Positions 50,025 to 61,505 of a stretch of 64,000 bases of DNA are shown in pieces. Every line of letters starts with the position of its first letter. Position 1 is the first letter of the stretch. The DNA comes from Rhodobacteraceae bacterium HLUCCA12 (GTDB lineage: Bacteria > Pseudomonadota > Alphaproteobacteria > Rhodobacterales > Rhodobacteraceae), in assembly GCA_001314715.1 (NCBI GenBank), contig LJSV01000002.1, forward strand, positions 62,001-126,000, written 5' to 3'. The notes under the pieces are model-generated. The model saw nothing but the letters and a program-made list of their open reading frames with translations. It ran no database searches and had not been told where the DNA came from. Both the position numbers and the translations under genes were made by a program.

Positions 50025-52145
50025 GTGATTACGCCCGATGACCTTGTTGCGCTGGTTCGCAACTATAATCCCGACTGCGACGAAGCCCTGATCCGCCGCG
50101 CCTGGGCCTATGGCGCGTCGATGCACGAGGGGCAGACACGCCATTCCGGCGAACCCTATTTCACCCATCCCGTGGCGGTGGCGTCGATCCTGACCGAAAT
50201 GCGGCTGGATGACGCGACCATCGTGACCGCCCTCTTGCACGATACGATCGAGGACACGCGCTCGACCCATGATGAGGTCGCGCGGCTTTTCAGCCCCGAG
50301 ATCGCCGAACTGGTCGATGGCGTCACCAAGCTGACGAACCTGCAGCTGTCATCCTCGGAAGCCAAGCAGGCCGAGAATTTCCGCAAGCTTCTGATCGCCA
50401 TGTCACGCGATCTGCGGGTGATTCTGGTCAAGCTGGCGGACCGTTTGCACAACATGCGCACGATCCGGTCCATGCGGCCGGACAAGCAGGCCCAGAAGGC
50501 CCGCGAAACCATGGACATCTATGCCCCGCTGGCCGGTCGCATGGGCATGCAGTGGATGCGCGAAGAGCTTGAGGATCTGGCCTTTCGCGTGCTCAACCCC
50601 GAGGCGCGCAATTCCATCCTGCGCCGCTTCATCACCTTGCAGCGCGAATCGGGCGACATCATCGCCCGCATTACCGCCGATATCCGGCTGGAGCTGGAAA
50701 AGGCCGGTCTGGACGGCACCGTGTATGGCCGCGCCAAGAAGCCATATTCGATCTGGCGCAAGATGCAGGAAAAGGATCTGGCGTTTTCGCGCCTGTCCGA
50801 CATTTACGGCTTTCGTATCATCGTCGATGACGTCGCCCAGTGTTATCAGGTGCTTGGGCTGATCCACCAACGCTGGCGGGCCGTGCCGGGACGGTTCAAG
50901 GATTACATCAGCCAACCGAAAACGAACGGCTACCGCTCGATCCATACGACGGTGTCGGGGCGCGACGGCAAGCGCGTCGAGGTCCAGATCCGCACCCGCG
51001 AGATGCACGAGGTCGCCGAGGCCGGGGTCGCCGCCCACTGGGCCTACAAGGACGGCACCCGCACCGCCAACCCGTTTGCCGTCGATCCCGCGAAATGGAT
51101 CGCGGCGCTGACCGAGCGGCTCGACGGTGGCGAGGATCACGACGAATTCCTGGAGCATGTCAAGCTCGAGATGTATTCGGATCAGGTCTTCTGCTTCACG
51201 CCCAAGGGCGACGTGGTCCAGTTGCCCCGCGGCGCCACCCCCCTGGATTTCGCCTATGCGATCCATACCCGCATCGGCAATGCCACGGTTTCGGCCAAGG
51301 TCGACGGGTTGCGGGTGCCGCTCTGGACCCGGCTGCGCAATGGCCAATCGGTCGAGATCATCACCGCCGAGGGCCAGCGCCCGCAGGCAAGCTGGATCGA
51401 ACTGGTGCATACCGGCCGCGCCAAGGCCGCGATCCGCCGCAGCCTGCGCGAGGAGGATCGCGAGCGATTCATCCGGCTGGGCCGCGAACTGACGCGCGTC
51501 GCCTTCGAAAACCTGGGGCGCCGGCTGACCGAAAAGGCCCTGGATACGGCCGCGCGCCAGATGGGGCTCAAGGGGCCGCAAGACCTGTTGGCGCGCGTCG
51601 GCAGCGCAGAGATCAGCGCGCGCGGGGTGGCCGAACAGCTTTATCCCGAGCTTGCAGCCGTCCAGACCGAAGAGATCGACGGCGCCCGCCCGGTTGTCGG
51701 CCTTGAACCCGGCCAGACATTTCGGCGCGCGAACTGTTGCCAGCCCGTTCCGGGCGAGCGGATCGTGGGCATCACCTATCGCGGCAAGGGGGTGGTGGCC
51801 CATGCCATCGACTGTGCGGTTCTCGCCGCGCTTGAGGACCAGCCCGAACGCTGGATCGATCTGCGCTGGAACGACGGGCGCCACCCGGCCATCCACACTG
51901 TCGCCCTGGAACTGACGATTTCGAACAGCGCCGGCGTCCTGGGTCGGGTCTGCACCTTGATCGGCGAGCAAAAGGCCAATATCTCGGACCTCCGGTTTCT
52001 GGATCGAAAGCCGGACTATTTTCGCCTCTTCGTCGAGGTGGATGTGCGCGATGCCGAACATCTGCACCGTATCCTGACGATGCTGAATGCGGAAAGCGAT
52101 GTGGCGCAGGTCATCCGGTTGCGCGATCCCAACAGACAGCCCTGA
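50025..52145 (+). CDS. rsh: Bifunctional (p)ppGpp synthetase/hydrolase (RelA/SpoT homologue)
   Basis: HD hydrolase (LLHDTIEDT), synthetase YGFRIIVDDVAQCYQVLGLIH, TGS and ACT domains. Confidence 0.97.
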   Translation: MITPDDLVALVRNYNPDCDEALIRRAWAYGASMHEGQTRHSGEPYFTHPVAVASILTEMRLDDATIVTALLHDTIEDTRSTHDEVARLFSPEIAELVDGVTKLTNLQLSSSEAKQAENFRKLLIAMSRDLRVILVKLADRLHNMRTIRSMRPDKQAQKARETMDIYAPLAGRMGMQWMREELEDLAFRVLNPEARNSILRRFITLQRESGDIIARITADIRLELEKAGLDGTVYGRAKKPYSIWRKMQEKDLAFSRLSDIYGFRIIVDDVAQCYQVLGLIHQRWRAVPGRFKDYISQPKTNGYRSIHTTVSGRDGKRVEVQIRTREMHEVAEAGVAAHWAYKDGTRTANPFAVDPAKWIAALTERLDGGEDHDEFLEHVKLEMYSDQVFCFTPKGDVVQLPRGATPLDFAYAIHTRIGNATVSAKVDGLRVPLWTRLRNGQSVEIITAEGQRPQASWIELVHTGRAKAAIRRSLREEDRERFIRLGRELTRVAFENLGRRLTEKALDTAARQMGLKGPQDLLARVGSAEISARGVAEQLYPELAAVQTEEIDGARPVVGLEPGQTFRRANCCQPVPGERIVGITYRGKGVVAHAIDCAVLAALEDQPERWIDLRWNDGRHPAIHTVALELTISNSAGVLGRVCTLIGEQKANISDLRFLDRKPDYFRLFVEVDVRDAEHLHRILTMLNAESDVAQVIRLRDPNRQP

Positions 52146-52163
52146 CGGTGGGGGCGGCAGCGC

Positions 52164-52811
52164 GTGGTTTTCAAGCGGCGAACCAGACGGGGCATCTTTC
52201 GCGCGATCGGCGAGTTCTTCTACCCGCGCGGCGGCTGGCGGCGCGCCACGTCGTATGTCCTGCATCGCCTGCGCCGCCTGCCCGATACGCCGCATCGTAT
52301 CTGCCTGGGGATTGCCTGCGGGGCCTTCGTGTCGTTCCTGCCGCTCTACGGGCTGCATTTCACCACCGCCGCACTGCTGGCCTGGCTCTTGCGGGGCAAC
52401 ATCCTGGCCGCGCTTCTGGGAACGTTTTACGGCAATCCCATCACCTTTCCGATCATGGCGGTCACGGCGCTGGAACTGGGAAACTGGATCATGGGCGCAC
52501 CGGGGGGGATGTCGTTTTCGGCGGTGATGGCCTCGATCGGGCGCGCCAGTTCGGAACTGTCCCATAACCTGATGGCGGTGTTCACCATAGAAACCGTGCA
52601 TTGGGGGCGGCTTGAGGCCTTCTTGTGGCGCGTCTTTCTGCCGTTCATGATTGGCGGTACGATTATCGGTATCCCCAGTGCCGTGGCGATCTATTTCGCC
52701 CATTTGCCGCTGGTGCATGCCTATCAGCGCAGCCGGCAGAACCGGCTGCGACAACGGTTCGAGGCGGCGCGCAATCGCCAGCGCGCCCATGAAAACGGAG
52801 GGGATCCATGA
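52164..52811 (+). CDS. DUF2062 membrane protein
   Basis: [52 protein letters not shown]. Confidence 0.9.
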   Translation: MVFKRRTRRGIFRAIGEFFYPRGGWRRATSYVLHRLRRLPDTPHRICLGIACGAFVSFLPLYGLHFTTAALLAWLLRGNILAALLGTFYGNPITFPIMAVTALELGNWIMGAPGGMSFSAVMASIGRASSELSHNLMAVFTIETVHWGRLEAFLWRVFLPFMIGGTIIGIPSAVAIYFAHLPLVHAYQRSRQNRLRQRFEAARNRQRAHENGGDP

Positions 52812-53554
52812 CCAGACCGCCGCTCAGGCTGGGTGTGAACATCGACCATGTCGCGACGCTGCGCAACGCGCGCGGCTCGGCCTATCCCGATCCGGTGCGC
52901 GCGGCGCTCATGGCGCAAGAGGCCGGCGCCGACGGGATCACCGCGCATCTGCGCGAGGATCGGCGCCATATCGTTGATCTGGATATCGAACGGCTGATGG
53001 CCGCGATCACATTGCCGCTCAATTTCGAGATGGCGGCAACGCGGGAAATGCAGACAATCGCGCTGCGCCATCGGCCACACGCGGTGTGCCTCGTGCCCGA
53101 AAAGCGCGAGGAACGCACGACCGAAGGCGGGCTCGACGTTGCCGGCGATGCCGAACGCCTGGCCGATTTCATCGCGCCGCTGCGCGAGGCCGGCTCGCGC
53201 GTGTCGCTGTTCATCGGCCATGACCCGCACCAGATCGACGCCTCTGCCCGCATCGGTGCGGCGGTGGTCGAACTGCACACCGGGCACTATTGCGACCTGA
53301 TCGCCCAGGGCCGGCCCGATGCCGCCGCCCAAGAGCTGGAGGCGCTGCGCATGGGCGCCACGCGCGCGCAGGCCGCGGGGCTTGAGGTGCATGCCGGTCA
53401 TGGCCTGAGTTTCGACACCGTCGCGCCCTTCGCGGCGATGGACGCGCTGCGCGAGTTGAACATCGGTCACTTTCTGGTGTCCGAGGCCGTGTTCATGGGG
53501 CTCGGCCCCGCGATTGCGAAGATGCGCCGAGTGATGGATGATGCGCGCCGCTGA
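52808..53554 (+). CDS. pdxJ: Pyridoxine 5'-phosphate synthase
   Basis: [48 protein letters not shown]. Confidence 0.98.
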   Translation: MTRPPLRLGVNIDHVATLRNARGSAYPDPVRAALMAQEAGADGITAHLREDRRHIVDLDIERLMAAITLPLNFEMAATREMQTIALRHRPHAVCLVPEKREERTTEGGLDVAGDAERLADFIAPLREAGSRVSLFIGHDPHQIDASARIGAAVVELHTGHYCDLIAQGRPDAAAQELEALRMGATRAQAAGLEVHAGHGLSFDTVAPFAAMDALRELNIGHFLVSEAVFMGLGPAIAKMRRVMDDARR

Positions 53555-53576
53555 ACCCGCCGCCGAAGGTCTGGCC

Positions 53577-54053
53577 ATGCCCTTGTTCGCCTTTGCACGA
53601 ACCACCTGTCTGATCGCGCTCGCGTTGGCGGCTGCGGCCTTGCCGGGCCGCGCGGCGGCGCAGGTCATCGACCGCTGCGGAAGGATGGCGAGCCCGGCCA
53701 GCATTGCCGAACCATGGGCGCAATACTCGCGCCGCTTCGCCAACGGCGCGATCCGCATCGCGCTTCTTGACACCGGCGGAGAGCCGGTTTGCTGCGCGGT
53801 GCATCTGCTGATCCTGTCGCCCATGCCCGAGGGACCGGGCCGCCAATGCCATGTCGCCTCGGATGCGCCGGGCACGGGGTTTCTGGACATCGACTTCGAC
53901 GGCATCGAGTCCAGCTACGACCCGGCGCGCGGCCTGGGGCTGGATGTTCCGGTGTCGCGCTGGGATCCGGGCGCGGAAACGGGCGGCGTCGGTGTCGGCG
54001 ATCGCATGACGATCCGCATCAACCAGGCCACCGGCGCCGTGACGGTCGAATAG
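53577..54053 (+). CDS. Hypothetical exported protein
   Basis: Signal peptide MPLFAFARTTCLIALALAAAALPGRAAA; sits between pdxJ and acpS; ORF could start at 53538, overlapping pdxJ. Confidence 0.75.
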   Translation: MPLFAFARTTCLIALALAAAALPGRAAAQVIDRCGRMASPASIAEPWAQYSRRFANGAIRIALLDTGGEPVCCAVHLLILSPMPEGPGRQCHVASDAPGTGFLDIDFDGIESSYDPARGLGLDVPVSRWDPGAETGGVGVGDRMTIRINQATGAVTVE

Positions 54054-54056
54054 CGC

Positions 54057-54467
54057 ATGATCCTGGGCATTGGCACAGATCTGGCGAATATCGAGCGTGT
54101 CGCGCGCACCCTCGATCGTTTCGGCGATCGGTTCCGCCACCGTGTCTTTACCGAAACCGAATTGCGCAAGGCCGCGCGCCGGCGCGACGAGGCCGGAACC
54201 CTGGCCAAACGCTGGGCGGCCAAGGAGGCCTGTTCCAAGGCGCTCGGCACCGGCCTGCGCATGGGAATCAGCTGGCGCGACATGGCCGTCAGCAATCTGC
54301 ACACGGGCCAGCCGGTCATGGCCCTGACGGGCTGGGCCGCCGACCGGCTGGATGCGATGACCCCGGCCGGGTTTCAGGCCGTGGTGCATGTCAGCCTGAC
54401 CGACGATCACCCTTGGGCGCAGGCTTTTGTCGTGATCGCGGCGCATCCGATCGTCGTCCGGGCCTGA
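54057..54467 (+). CDS. acpS: Holo-[acyl-carrier-protein] synthase
   Basis: [14 protein letters not shown]...[16 protein letters not shown]. Confidence 0.97.
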   Translation: MILGIGTDLANIERVARTLDRFGDRFRHRVFTETELRKAARRRDEAGTLAKRWAAKEACSKALGTGLRMGISWRDMAVSNLHTGQPVMALTGWAADRLDAMTPAGFQAVVHVSLTDDHPWAQAFVVIAAHPIVVRA

Positions 54468-54476
54468 CCCGCGGGT

Positions 54477-54503
54477 TTCATCTTGCCAGAAATACGCAGA
54501 GTC
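54477..54503 (+). repeat. Head-only copy of the intergenic double-hairpin repeat (copy 3)
   Basis: TTCATCTTGCCAGAAATACGCAGAGTC matches the conserved head; hairpins missing or degenerate. Confidence 0.55.
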
Positions 54504-54526
54504 CGGCACCGGCCACGGACGCCGCG

Positions 54527-55561
54527 TTATTTTCCGGTTTCGAACAGCTCGGATTGTCCCGGCATCTTCGGCGGGTCCAGCCCCAGGTGCCGCCAGGCAT
54601 TCGCCGTCAGCATCCGCCCGCGCGGGGTGCGCGCGATCAGGCCCTGTTGCAGCAGGTAGGGCTCGATCACCTCCTCGATCGCGTCGCGCGATTCCGACAG
54701 CGCGGCGGCGATGGTTTCCACCCCGACAGGGCCGCCGCCATAGCCTTCGGCCAGCAGCCGCAAATAGCGCCGGTCGGCGCCGTCCAGGCCCAGATGATCG
54801 ACCCCCAGTCGGGTCAGCGCATCGTCGGCCAGCGACCGGGTCAGTCGCCCGTCCCCCTCGACCAGGGCGAAGTCGATCACCCGGCGCAGCAGCCGCCCCG
54901 CGATGCGCGGCGTGCCGCGCGCACGGCGCGCGATCTCCTGCACGCCGGCGTCCTCGGTCGTGACGCCCAGAAGCCGGGCGCCGCGTTCGACGATCAGGCA
55001 CAGTTCCGCGTCGGTATAGAATTGCAGCCGCGTCGGAATGCCGAAACGGTCGCGCAGCGGCGTGGTCAGCAAGCCAAGGCGGGTCGTTGCGCCGACCAGG
55101 GTAAAGGGTTGCAACTCGATGCGGACGGTGCGCGCGGCCGGCCCCTCGCCGATCACGAGGTCGAGCTGGAAATCCTCCATCGCGGGATAGAGAACTTCCT
55201 CGACCACGGGGTTCAGGCGATGGATCTCGTCGATGAACAGAACGTCGCGCGCCTCCAGATTCGTCAGGATCGCAGCCAGATCGCCGGCCTTGGCCAGAAC
55301 CGGCCCCGAGGTCATGCGAAACCCGACACCCAGCTCGCGCGCCATGATCTGCGCCAGCGTCGTCTTGCCCAGTCCCGGCGGGCCATAGAACAGGGTGTGA
55401 TCCATCGCCTCGCCCCGCATCCGCGCCGATTGTACGAAAACGCGCAGGTTCGCGCGCGCCTCTTGCTGGCCGATGAATTCGTCCAGCATCTGTGGGCGCA
55501 GGGCGCGATCGGCGTCTTCGGGCTGGCGATCTGCGCGCAGGGTGGGGTCGGATGTCGTCAT
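54527..55561 (-). CDS. ruvB: Holliday junction branch migration helicase RuvB
   Basis: [25 protein letters not shown]...[16 protein letters not shown]. Confidence 0.98.
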   Translation of the reverse strand: MTTSDPTLRADRQPEDADRALRPQMLDEFIGQQEARANLRVFVQSARMRGEAMDHTLFYGPPGLGKTTLAQIMARELGVGFRMTSGPVLAKAGDLAAILTNLEARDVLFIDEIHRLNPVVEEVLYPAMEDFQLDLVIGEGPAARTVRIELQPFTLVGATTRLGLLTTPLRDRFGIPTRLQFYTDAELCLIVERGARLLGVTTEDAGVQEIARRARGTPRIAGRLLRRVIDFALVEGDGRLTRSLADDALTRLGVDHLGLDGADRRYLRLLAEGYGGGPVGVETIAAALSESRDAIEEVIEPYLLQQGLIARTPRGRMLTANAWRHLGLDPPKMPGQSELFETGK

Positions 55562-55610
55562 GGGCGCAGTGTGGTTCCGTTGGCCGGGGCTGGCAAGGGT
55601 TGCGAACGGC

Positions 55611-56312
55611 TCATGCCTGGCCTTTCGGCGCCAGCAGGCGCAGCGCGGCCCGGATCAGCGCCGGGGTTTCGGTTTCTTGCTCGGCGGCCTGTGCCACCGC
55701 CCCGGCGGCCTCGGACGGGCCATAGCCCAGGTTGGTGAGTGCCGACAGCGCATCGGCCTGCGCCTGCGCCGAACGGCGCGCCGGGCTGGCAGGGCGGCCG
55801 GCGGTGACGCCGGGCTGCGGCGCGGGCTGGTCCGCCTTGTCGGATTCGATGACGGGCATGGCGTCGGTTTCGGTGTCGAGATCGGGTGCGGCCGTGGTCA
55901 TGGCCATCACCGCCGGCGCCTTTTCCTTGAGTTCCATGACCACCCGTTGCGCCAGCTTTGGTCCGACGCCCGGTGCCTTGCGGATCGCGCCCGCATCGCC
56001 AATGGCCAGAGCGCGCGCCACGCCGTCGGGTCCCAGCGTGCCCAGGATCGCCATCGCGGCCTTGGCCCCGACACCCTGAACCGAGATCAGCAGCCGGTGC
56101 CATTCTTTCTCGGTGAGCGTCGTGAAGCCGAACAGCTGCAACAGGTCTTCGCGCACCAGAAGCTCGGTATATAGCGCGGCGAAACCGCCTGGGCCGGGTA
56201 GCGCCGCAAGGGTCCGTTCCGAGACATGCACGACATAGCCAACGCCGTGCACGTCGATCAGGACATGATCGCTGCCGCGATAGTCGATCCGGCCAGACAG
56301 CTTGCCAATCAT
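55611..56312 (-). CDS. ruvA: Holliday junction branch migration protein RuvA
   Basis: [35 protein letters not shown]. Confidence 0.97.
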   Translation of the reverse strand: MIGKLSGRIDYRGSDHVLIDVHGVGYVVHVSERTLAALPGPGGFAALYTELLVREDLLQLFGFTTLTEKEWHRLLISVQGVGAKAAMAILGTLGPDGVARALAIGDAGAIRKAPGVGPKLAQRVVMELKEKAPAVMAMTTAAPDLDTETDAMPVIESDKADQPAPQPGVTAGRPASPARRSAQAQADALSALTNLGYGPSEAAGAVAQAAEQETETPALIRAALRLLAPKGQA

Positions 56313-56812
56313 TGTGCGGCCCTCATCGCGGCAGCCCAGCGACCGGAGGATTGCACATGGTGCGCATGGCAGATCGCGATGGCAAGCGCGTCGGCGGCGT
56401 CGGGTCCGGCGATGACCACCCCCGGCAACTGCATCCGCACCATGTGATCCACCTGCTGTTTCGCGGCCTTGCCGACGCCGACGACCGTTTTCTTGACCGC
56501 ATTCGGGGCGTACTCGCCAACCGCCAGACCGGCCTGCGCCGGCACCAGCAACGCGATGGCGCGCGCATGTCCCAGTTTCAGCGTGGCGACCGCGTCCTTG
56601 TTGACAAAGGTCTGTTCGACGGCGGCGCAATCGGGGGCAAAGCGGGCAAGAACATCGGCCAGTTGTTCATGCAGGCTGAGCAGGCGCATCGCCAGATCCG
56701 TGCCTTCGGACCGGCACACGCCGTTGCCGACATGGGCAAGCCGGGTGCCGGACACATCGATCATCCCCCAGCCCATGTTTCTAAGCCCGGGATCGATCCC
56801 CAATACCCGCAT
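56309..56812 (-). CDS. ruvC: Crossover junction endodeoxyribonuclease RuvC
   Basis: [20 protein letters not shown]...[23 protein letters not shown]. Confidence 0.98.
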   Translation of the reverse strand: MRVLGIDPGLRNMGWGMIDVSGTRLAHVGNGVCRSEGTDLAMRLLSLHEQLADVLARFAPDCAAVEQTFVNKDAVATLKLGHARAIALLVPAQAGLAVGEYAPNAVKKTVVGVGKAAKQQVDHMVRMQLPGVVIAGPDAADALAIAICHAHHVQSSGRWAAAMRAAQ

Positions 56813-57135
56813 CTGCCGCGTCCTGCCCTTGTCGTTGATCGTTTCCAGCGCCTGATGACTGCCCTGCGATTAGCACGAAAAGTGAACATGTGCCAGTTGG
56901 AAACGCCGAACGCCGAATTTTTCCGGTCGCAGGGTTGTGATGGGGCGCAAATCCTCATAAAAGCGTCGCAATCGGGCCGCAACCGTGGGCGGCCCCGTCT
57001 TGCTGTGCTCGTCATGCGAATTCTGCATGGCGGGGTTGCAGTTTATCCGTCTTCCCGCTGCCTGATTTTCAGCCTATCTGGGGCGCAGAAGCACACGGCT
57101 TCATCAGGATCAATACAGTTTGTCAGGAGCCTCAA

Positions 57136-57345
57136 ATGGCCTTCTTCGCTCACACCCGCCCCGTCGCCGACGGTGTGTTCGGCGGTGGTTTCCGCCTGTC
57201 GTTCGGCGATTTCTTTGCCGCGATCGCAGCTTGGAATGACCGGCGCATCACCCGCCGCGAACTGTCCAAGCTCTCGGATCGCGAGCTGGACGATATCGGC
57301 CTGTGCCGCGCCGATATCGACACGGTGGTAAGCCAGCTGCGCTGA
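57136..57345 (+). CDS. DUF1127 (YjiS-like) small protein
   Basis: RRITRRELSKLSDRELDDIGLCRADIDTVV. Confidence 0.9.
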   Translation: MAFFAHTRPVADGVFGGGFRLSFGDFFAAIAAWNDRRITRRELSKLSDRELDDIGLCRADIDTVVSQLR

Positions 57346-57383
57346 TCGCAGCGCAAGCCGCCCTGCGCGCACCACGTCTATGG

Positions 57384-57415
57384 AACGCCGTCCCGCTTGG
57401 TCGGGGCGGCGTTTT
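57384..57415 (+). terminator. Rho-independent terminator downstream of DUF1127 gene
   Basis: ACGCCGTCCCG-CTTGGT-CGGGGCGGCGTTTT. Confidence 0.8.
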
Positions 57416-57429
57416 CCGTGGTGCGGCAA

Positions 57430-57735
57430 TCACGTGCGTGCAGGCGTCAAAACGTCGGCAATCAGGCGCGTCAGCGGGTCAGGCCCGGTCAGCCAAAGGC
57501 GCAGGATATGTGCATCCGGCGCGGTGGCGGATGCGGCAAAGACCTCTTCGCCCTGCCAGGCAAGGGCCGCGCCCTTGAGCAGGAAGAAACATGCCAGCGT
57601 GGCGGCGAAGGCGCCGATCAGGGCAACGAGCCGCCGTGCGCCCCGGCGCTGATCTGAACGGCGTGTCGTTGCGTGACTTGCCAGAACCCGCGCCCTGCGT
57701 TTTTCGAACCCGGTGCGTTCCATGGGCGACCCCAT
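57430..57735 (-). CDS. Hypothetical single-TM protein
   Basis: Central TM LVALIGAFAATLACFFLLKGAALA; co-oriented with prmA downstream. Confidence 0.6.
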   Translation of the reverse strand: MGSPMERTGFEKRRARVLASHATTRRSDQRRGARRLVALIGAFAATLACFFLLKGAALAWQGEEVFAASATAPDAHILRLWLTGPDPLTRLIADVLTPART

Positions 57736-57795
57736 CCCTTGTTTCCCCTTTTGCCCGGCATAGCGCGCGAAGGGGGCGGAATTTGGGCACCCAGA

Positions 57796-58665
57796 TCACT
57801 GGCGGCGCAGGGTCAGCGTGCTCCATTCGCCGATATCCTCGCGGTGGTCGAGGGCGAAGCCTGCAGATGTATAGGCCGCCAGGATGTCATCGGCCTGCGT
57901 GACCAGAAGGCCGGACAGAATGGCGATGGCGCCGGGCGCGGTATGCCGGGCCATGTCCGGGGCCAGCGCGATCAGCGGACCCTTCAGGATATTGGCGAAC
58001 ACCAGATCGAACGGCGCCCGCGCGGCGATGTCGGGGTGTTCGAACCCGGCGGCCTCGAGGCAGTGCACCCGCCCGTCCAGACCGTTGGCCGCGACATTGG
58101 CGCGCGCCACATCGACCGCGACCGTGTCGATGTCGCTGGCCAGAACCTCTTCGGGCCACAGGCGGGCGGCGGCCATGGCCAGAACGGCGGTGCCACACCC
58201 CACGTCAATGGTGTTTCGCCCGTGAAACCCGGCGTCGGCCAGCCGGTCAAGCGCGCGCAGGCACCCCAGGGTGGTGCCATGATGCCCGGTCCCGAAGGCC
58301 ATCGCGGCCTCGATCAGAAGGCCGATCCGGCCGGAGGGCAGCTTGTCGGCGTCATGGCTGCCATGGACGAAGAAGCGACCGGCCTCGACCGGCTTCAGCT
58401 CGCGCCGGACATGCGCGACCCAGTCGATTTCGGGCAGTTCCGAAACCGCGAAATCGGATGCGCCATGTGCCGCGGCCAACAGGGCCAGCGCGATCTCGTC
58501 GGGCGATTGCGTGAAATAGGCGCCGACCTCCCACAGGCCAGAGCCGTCTTCGAGCTCGAATACGCCGACCCCGACCGGCTCCGGCTCAAGCGTCTCTAGC
58601 GCCTCGCCAAGCGCATTGGCGCGGGTTTCGTCGGGCAGCGTGGTGAGGGCTGTATAGGTGGGCAT
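57796..58665 (-). CDS. prmA: Ribosomal protein L11 methyltransferase
   Basis: AFGTGHHGTTLGCLRALD...TIDVGCGTAVLAMAAARL...FDLVFANILKGPL. Confidence 0.95.
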   Translation of the reverse strand: MPTYTALTTLPDETRANALGEALETLEPEPVGVGVFELEDGSGLWEVGAYFTQSPDEIALALLAAAHGASDFAVSELPEIDWVAHVRRELKPVEAGRFFVHGSHDADKLPSGRIGLLIEAAMAFGTGHHGTTLGCLRALDRLADAGFHGRNTIDVGCGTAVLAMAAARLWPEEVLASDIDTVAVDVARANVAANGLDGRVHCLEAAGFEHPDIAARAPFDLVFANILKGPLIALAPDMARHTAPGAIAILSGLLVTQADDILAAYTSAGFALDHREDIGEWSTLTLRRQ

Positions 58666-58742
58666 CGGGGCGCCTTTCGCTGTTGTGCGCGGCTTACTTG
58701 CGGCTGTGATGGCCGTCAAGCGCCCCGGATGGTCCGTCCCGC

Positions 58743-59390
58743 TCAGGCCGTAAGTCCGACCGGGCAGGTGACCCCGGTACCGGCGATCCCGCAATAGCCC
58801 GAGGGATTCTTGGCCAGATACTGCTGGTGATAATCCTCGGCATAAAAGAAATCCGGCGCCGCCACGATCTCGGTTGTGATCGGGCCGAACCCGGCCGCAT
58901 CCAGCCGGTCCTGATACGCCTCGCGGCTGGCAAGGGCGGCGGCTTCCTGGGCCGGGGTCGTCGGATAGAGGCCCGAGCGATACTGCGTACCGCGATCGTT
59001 GCCCTGGCGCATGCCTTGCGTGGGATCGTGGTTTTCCCAAAACACCTTGAGAATGGCGTCATAATCGATGATCGCCGGGTCATGAATCAGCCGGACCAGT
59101 TCGTTGTGCCCGGTCCGACCGGTGCAGACCTCCTGGTAGGTGGGGTTGGGCGTGTAGCCGCCGCCATAGCCGACCATGGTCAGCCAGACACCGTCAAGCG
59201 GCCAGAACAGGCGTTCGACACCCCAAAAGCACCCCATGCCGAGGATCACCACCTCCATCCCGTCGGGCACCGCCGCCTTGAGCGGGCGCCCGGTGATGAA
59301 ATGGGTCTCGGCGGTGGGAATTGGATCGGCGCGGCCGGGCAGCGCCTGATCGGGGGAAACCATGTCATGGAGTTTCGATGAAAAGAGCAT
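58743..59390 (-). CDS. msrA: Peptide-methionine (S)-S-oxide reductase
   Basis: [16 protein letters not shown]...[13 protein letters not shown]...[12 protein letters not shown]. Confidence 0.97.
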   Translation of the reverse strand: MLFSSKLHDMVSPDQALPGRADPIPTAETHFITGRPLKAAVPDGMEVVILGMGCFWGVERLFWPLDGVWLTMVGYGGGYTPNPTYQEVCTGRTGHNELVRLIHDPAIIDYDAILKVFWENHDPTQGMRQGNDRGTQYRSGLYPTTPAQEAAALASREAYQDRLDAAGFGPITTEIVAAPDFFYAEDYHQQYLAKNPSGYCGIAGTGVTCPVGLTA

Positions 59391-59455
59391 GGACCTGCCT
59401 TTGTTCGTGGGCCTTCGCAGGGAATGTAGTGCGCGCACCCGGACTTGGCAAAGGG

Positions 59456-59797
59456 TCAGGCGTCGAGTCCCGGCTCATCCAGCAGGTGGCGGCCCTGCCG
59501 ATCCTCGATCTCGATCACCCACAGATCCGGGTCGCGCGCCCGTTCGCGGGCGATCTGCGCGTCGACCTCGGGTTCGGCGCCTTGCGCAAGCGTGTGCCAG
59601 CGGCGACGGTCCTGCGCCAGGTCAAAGACCCGCTGATAGAGCACCGCCTGAGCGTCGAGCGTGGCCAGCTTGACCATGACCGACCCCGCCGTCGCATCGC
59701 CGCGCGCCAGGACATAGGCCGGGATCGCCGCCAGACGCAGGCGGGTGAGATAGGCCTGGACCCAGAATTCGGAGGTGAGTTCGGGCTGCATGCGCAC
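59456..59797 (-). CDS. DUF1491 protein
   Basis: [38 protein letters not shown]. Confidence 0.88.
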   Translation of the reverse strand: MRMQPELTSEFWVQAYLTRLRLAAIPAYVLARGDATAGSVMVKLATLDAQAVLYQRVFDLAQDRRRWHTLAQGAEPEVDAQIARERARDPDLWVIEIEDRQGRHLLDEPGLDA

Positions 59798-59819
59798 GAC
59801 CTTGCCGGGGGCGGGGGCA

Positions 59820-59886
59820 GGGGGGCGTTGCCCCCCTCTTGGCCTGCGGCCAATTCACCCCCCAGCGTATTTGGGGCAAGATGAAG
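59820..59886 (-). repeat. Intergenic double-hairpin repeat, copy 4
   Basis: Minus strand CTTCATCTTGCCCCAAATACGCTGGGGGGTGAAT + TTGGCCGCAGGCCAA + GGGGGGCAACGCCCCCC. Confidence 0.85.
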
Positions 59887-59898
59887 GGGCAAGCGGGT

Positions 59899-60819
59899 TC
59901 ACGCGCCGTCGCGGAAATCGAGCCCCATTTCGGAATAGCGCTCGGCCTCGTCGAGCCAGTTCGGCCGGACCTTGACCTGAAGGAACAGATGCACCGGGCA
60001 TCCCAGAAAGGCCGCGATCTCGGCGCGGGCGGCCTGGCCGATGCCCTTGATGGTGTCACCCTTATGGCCCAGAACGATGCCCTTGTGGCCGTCGCGCGCG
60101 ACATAGATCACCTGGTCGATGCGCACCGAGCCGTCCTTGCGCTCTTGCCAGTGCTCGGTCTCGACGGTCAGTTCATAGGGCAGTTCCTGGTGCAGGCGCA
60201 GGGTGCATTTCTCGCGCGTCATCTCGGCGGCGATCATCTTCAGCGGCAGATCGGCGATCTGGTCCTCGGGGTAGAGCCAGGGGCCCTGGGGCAGGGACTG
60301 CGCCAGCCAGCGGCGCAGCTTGTCGATGCCGTGGCCCTTTTCTGCCGAGATCATGAAGGTTTCGGTAAAGGGAAAGGCGGTATTCAGCGATTCGGACAGG
60401 GCCAGCAGCGTATCGGCCTTGACGCGGTCGATCTTGTTGATGGCAAGCGCGACCGGGTGGCCGCGCGGCATGCGTTCGCGCAGCGTGTCGATGATCGCCT
60501 GCACCCCGTCGGTCGGCCCGCGATGGGCCTCGACCAGCAGGACCACGATATCGGCGTCGGCCGCGCCGCCCCAGGCGGCGGCGACCATGGCGCGATCAAG
60601 CCTGCGGCGCGGCCGGAACAGGCCCGGTGTGTCGACAAAGACGATTTGGGCCGCGCCCTCGATGGCCACGCCGCGAATGCGCGCGCGTGTGGTCTGCACC
60701 TTATGGGTGACGATCGAGACCTTGGCGCCGACCATGCGGTTGGTGAGCGTCGACTTGCCGGCATTGGGTTCGCCGATCAGCGCAACGAAACCGGCGCGGG
60801 TGGGGGTGTCGTCGGTCAT
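59899..60819 (-). CDS. era: GTPase Era
   Basis: [37 protein letters not shown] domain. Confidence 0.98.
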   Translation of the reverse strand: MTDDTPTRAGFVALIGEPNAGKSTLTNRMVGAKVSIVTHKVQTTRARIRGVAIEGAAQIVFVDTPGLFRPRRRLDRAMVAAAWGGAADADIVVLLVEAHRGPTDGVQAIIDTLRERMPRGHPVALAINKIDRVKADTLLALSESLNTAFPFTETFMISAEKGHGIDKLRRWLAQSLPQGPWLYPEDQIADLPLKMIAAEMTREKCTLRLHQELPYELTVETEHWQERKDGSVRIDQVIYVARDGHKGIVLGHKGDTIKGIGQAARAEIAAFLGCPVHLFLQVKVRPNWLDEAERYSEMGLDFRDGA

Positions 60820-61505
60820 GGCCTGACTTCCAGCATGTCGAGAAGCGCGCGGGCGGCGGCCTGTTCGGCCTGGCGCTTGGAACCGGCGCTTGCGGCGCTG
60901 GCCTGGCCATCGGCCAGCCGGGCCTCGATGGTAAAGACGGGGGCGTGCGGCGGACCCTCACGCGCGATTTCGTGATAGACGGGGGGCGGGTCGCCACGGG
61001 CCTGGACGAATTCCTGCAAGACGGTCTTGGGATCGCGCGCGTCGATTTCGGCGCTGGCGATGCGTTCGCCCCAGTGGCGCAAGATCACGGCGCGGGCCGC
61101 GTCAAGCCCGCCATCGAGATAGACGGCGGCCAGAACCGCCTCCATCGCGTCGCCCAGAAGGGTCTCCTTGCGCCGCCCGCCGGTCAGCATTTCCGACCGG
61201 CCCAGGCGCAGCACCTCGCCCAGTCCGACCGCGCGGGCGATGTCGGCGCAGGTTTCCTTGCGCACAAGGGCGTTGTAGCGCGGGGCAAGCTGGCCTTCGC
61301 TTGCGGACTTGTCGGCCTTGAGCAGGGTTTCGGCCATCACCAGGCCCAGCACGCGGTCGCCCAGAAATTCCAGCCGCTGGTTGTCCGGCCGGGTTTTCGA
61401 GGCGATCGAGGCATGGGTCAGCGCCCGCGCCAAGAGCTCGGGGCGGGTGAACCGATGCCCCAGGCGTTCGGCAAAAGCCAGCAGTTCGGCCGATACCCGC
61501 ATCAT
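60816..61505 (-). CDS. rnc: Ribonuclease III
   Basis: [18 protein letters not shown]...; dsRBD at C-terminus. Confidence 0.97.
   Translation of the reverse strand: MMRVSAELLAFAERLGHRFTRPELLARALTHASIASKTRPDNQRLEFLGDRVLGLVMAETLLKADKSASEGQLAPRYNALVRKETCADIARAVGLGEVLRLGRSEMLTGGRRKETLLGDAMEAVLAAVYLDGGLDAARAVILRHWGERIASAEIDARDPKTVLQEFVQARGDPPPVYHEIAREGPPHAPVFTIEARLADGQASAASAGSKRQAEQAAARALLDMLEVRP

Noticed and set aside
50403-52790. 795-aa minus-strand ORF antisense to rsh/DUF2062
   Set aside because: Same high-GC shadow artefact; the opposite strand encodes well-recognised domains.
53789-55738. 649-aa plus-strand ORF spanning acpS and antisense to ruvB
   Set aside because: Out-of-frame reading through real genes; no domain signature.
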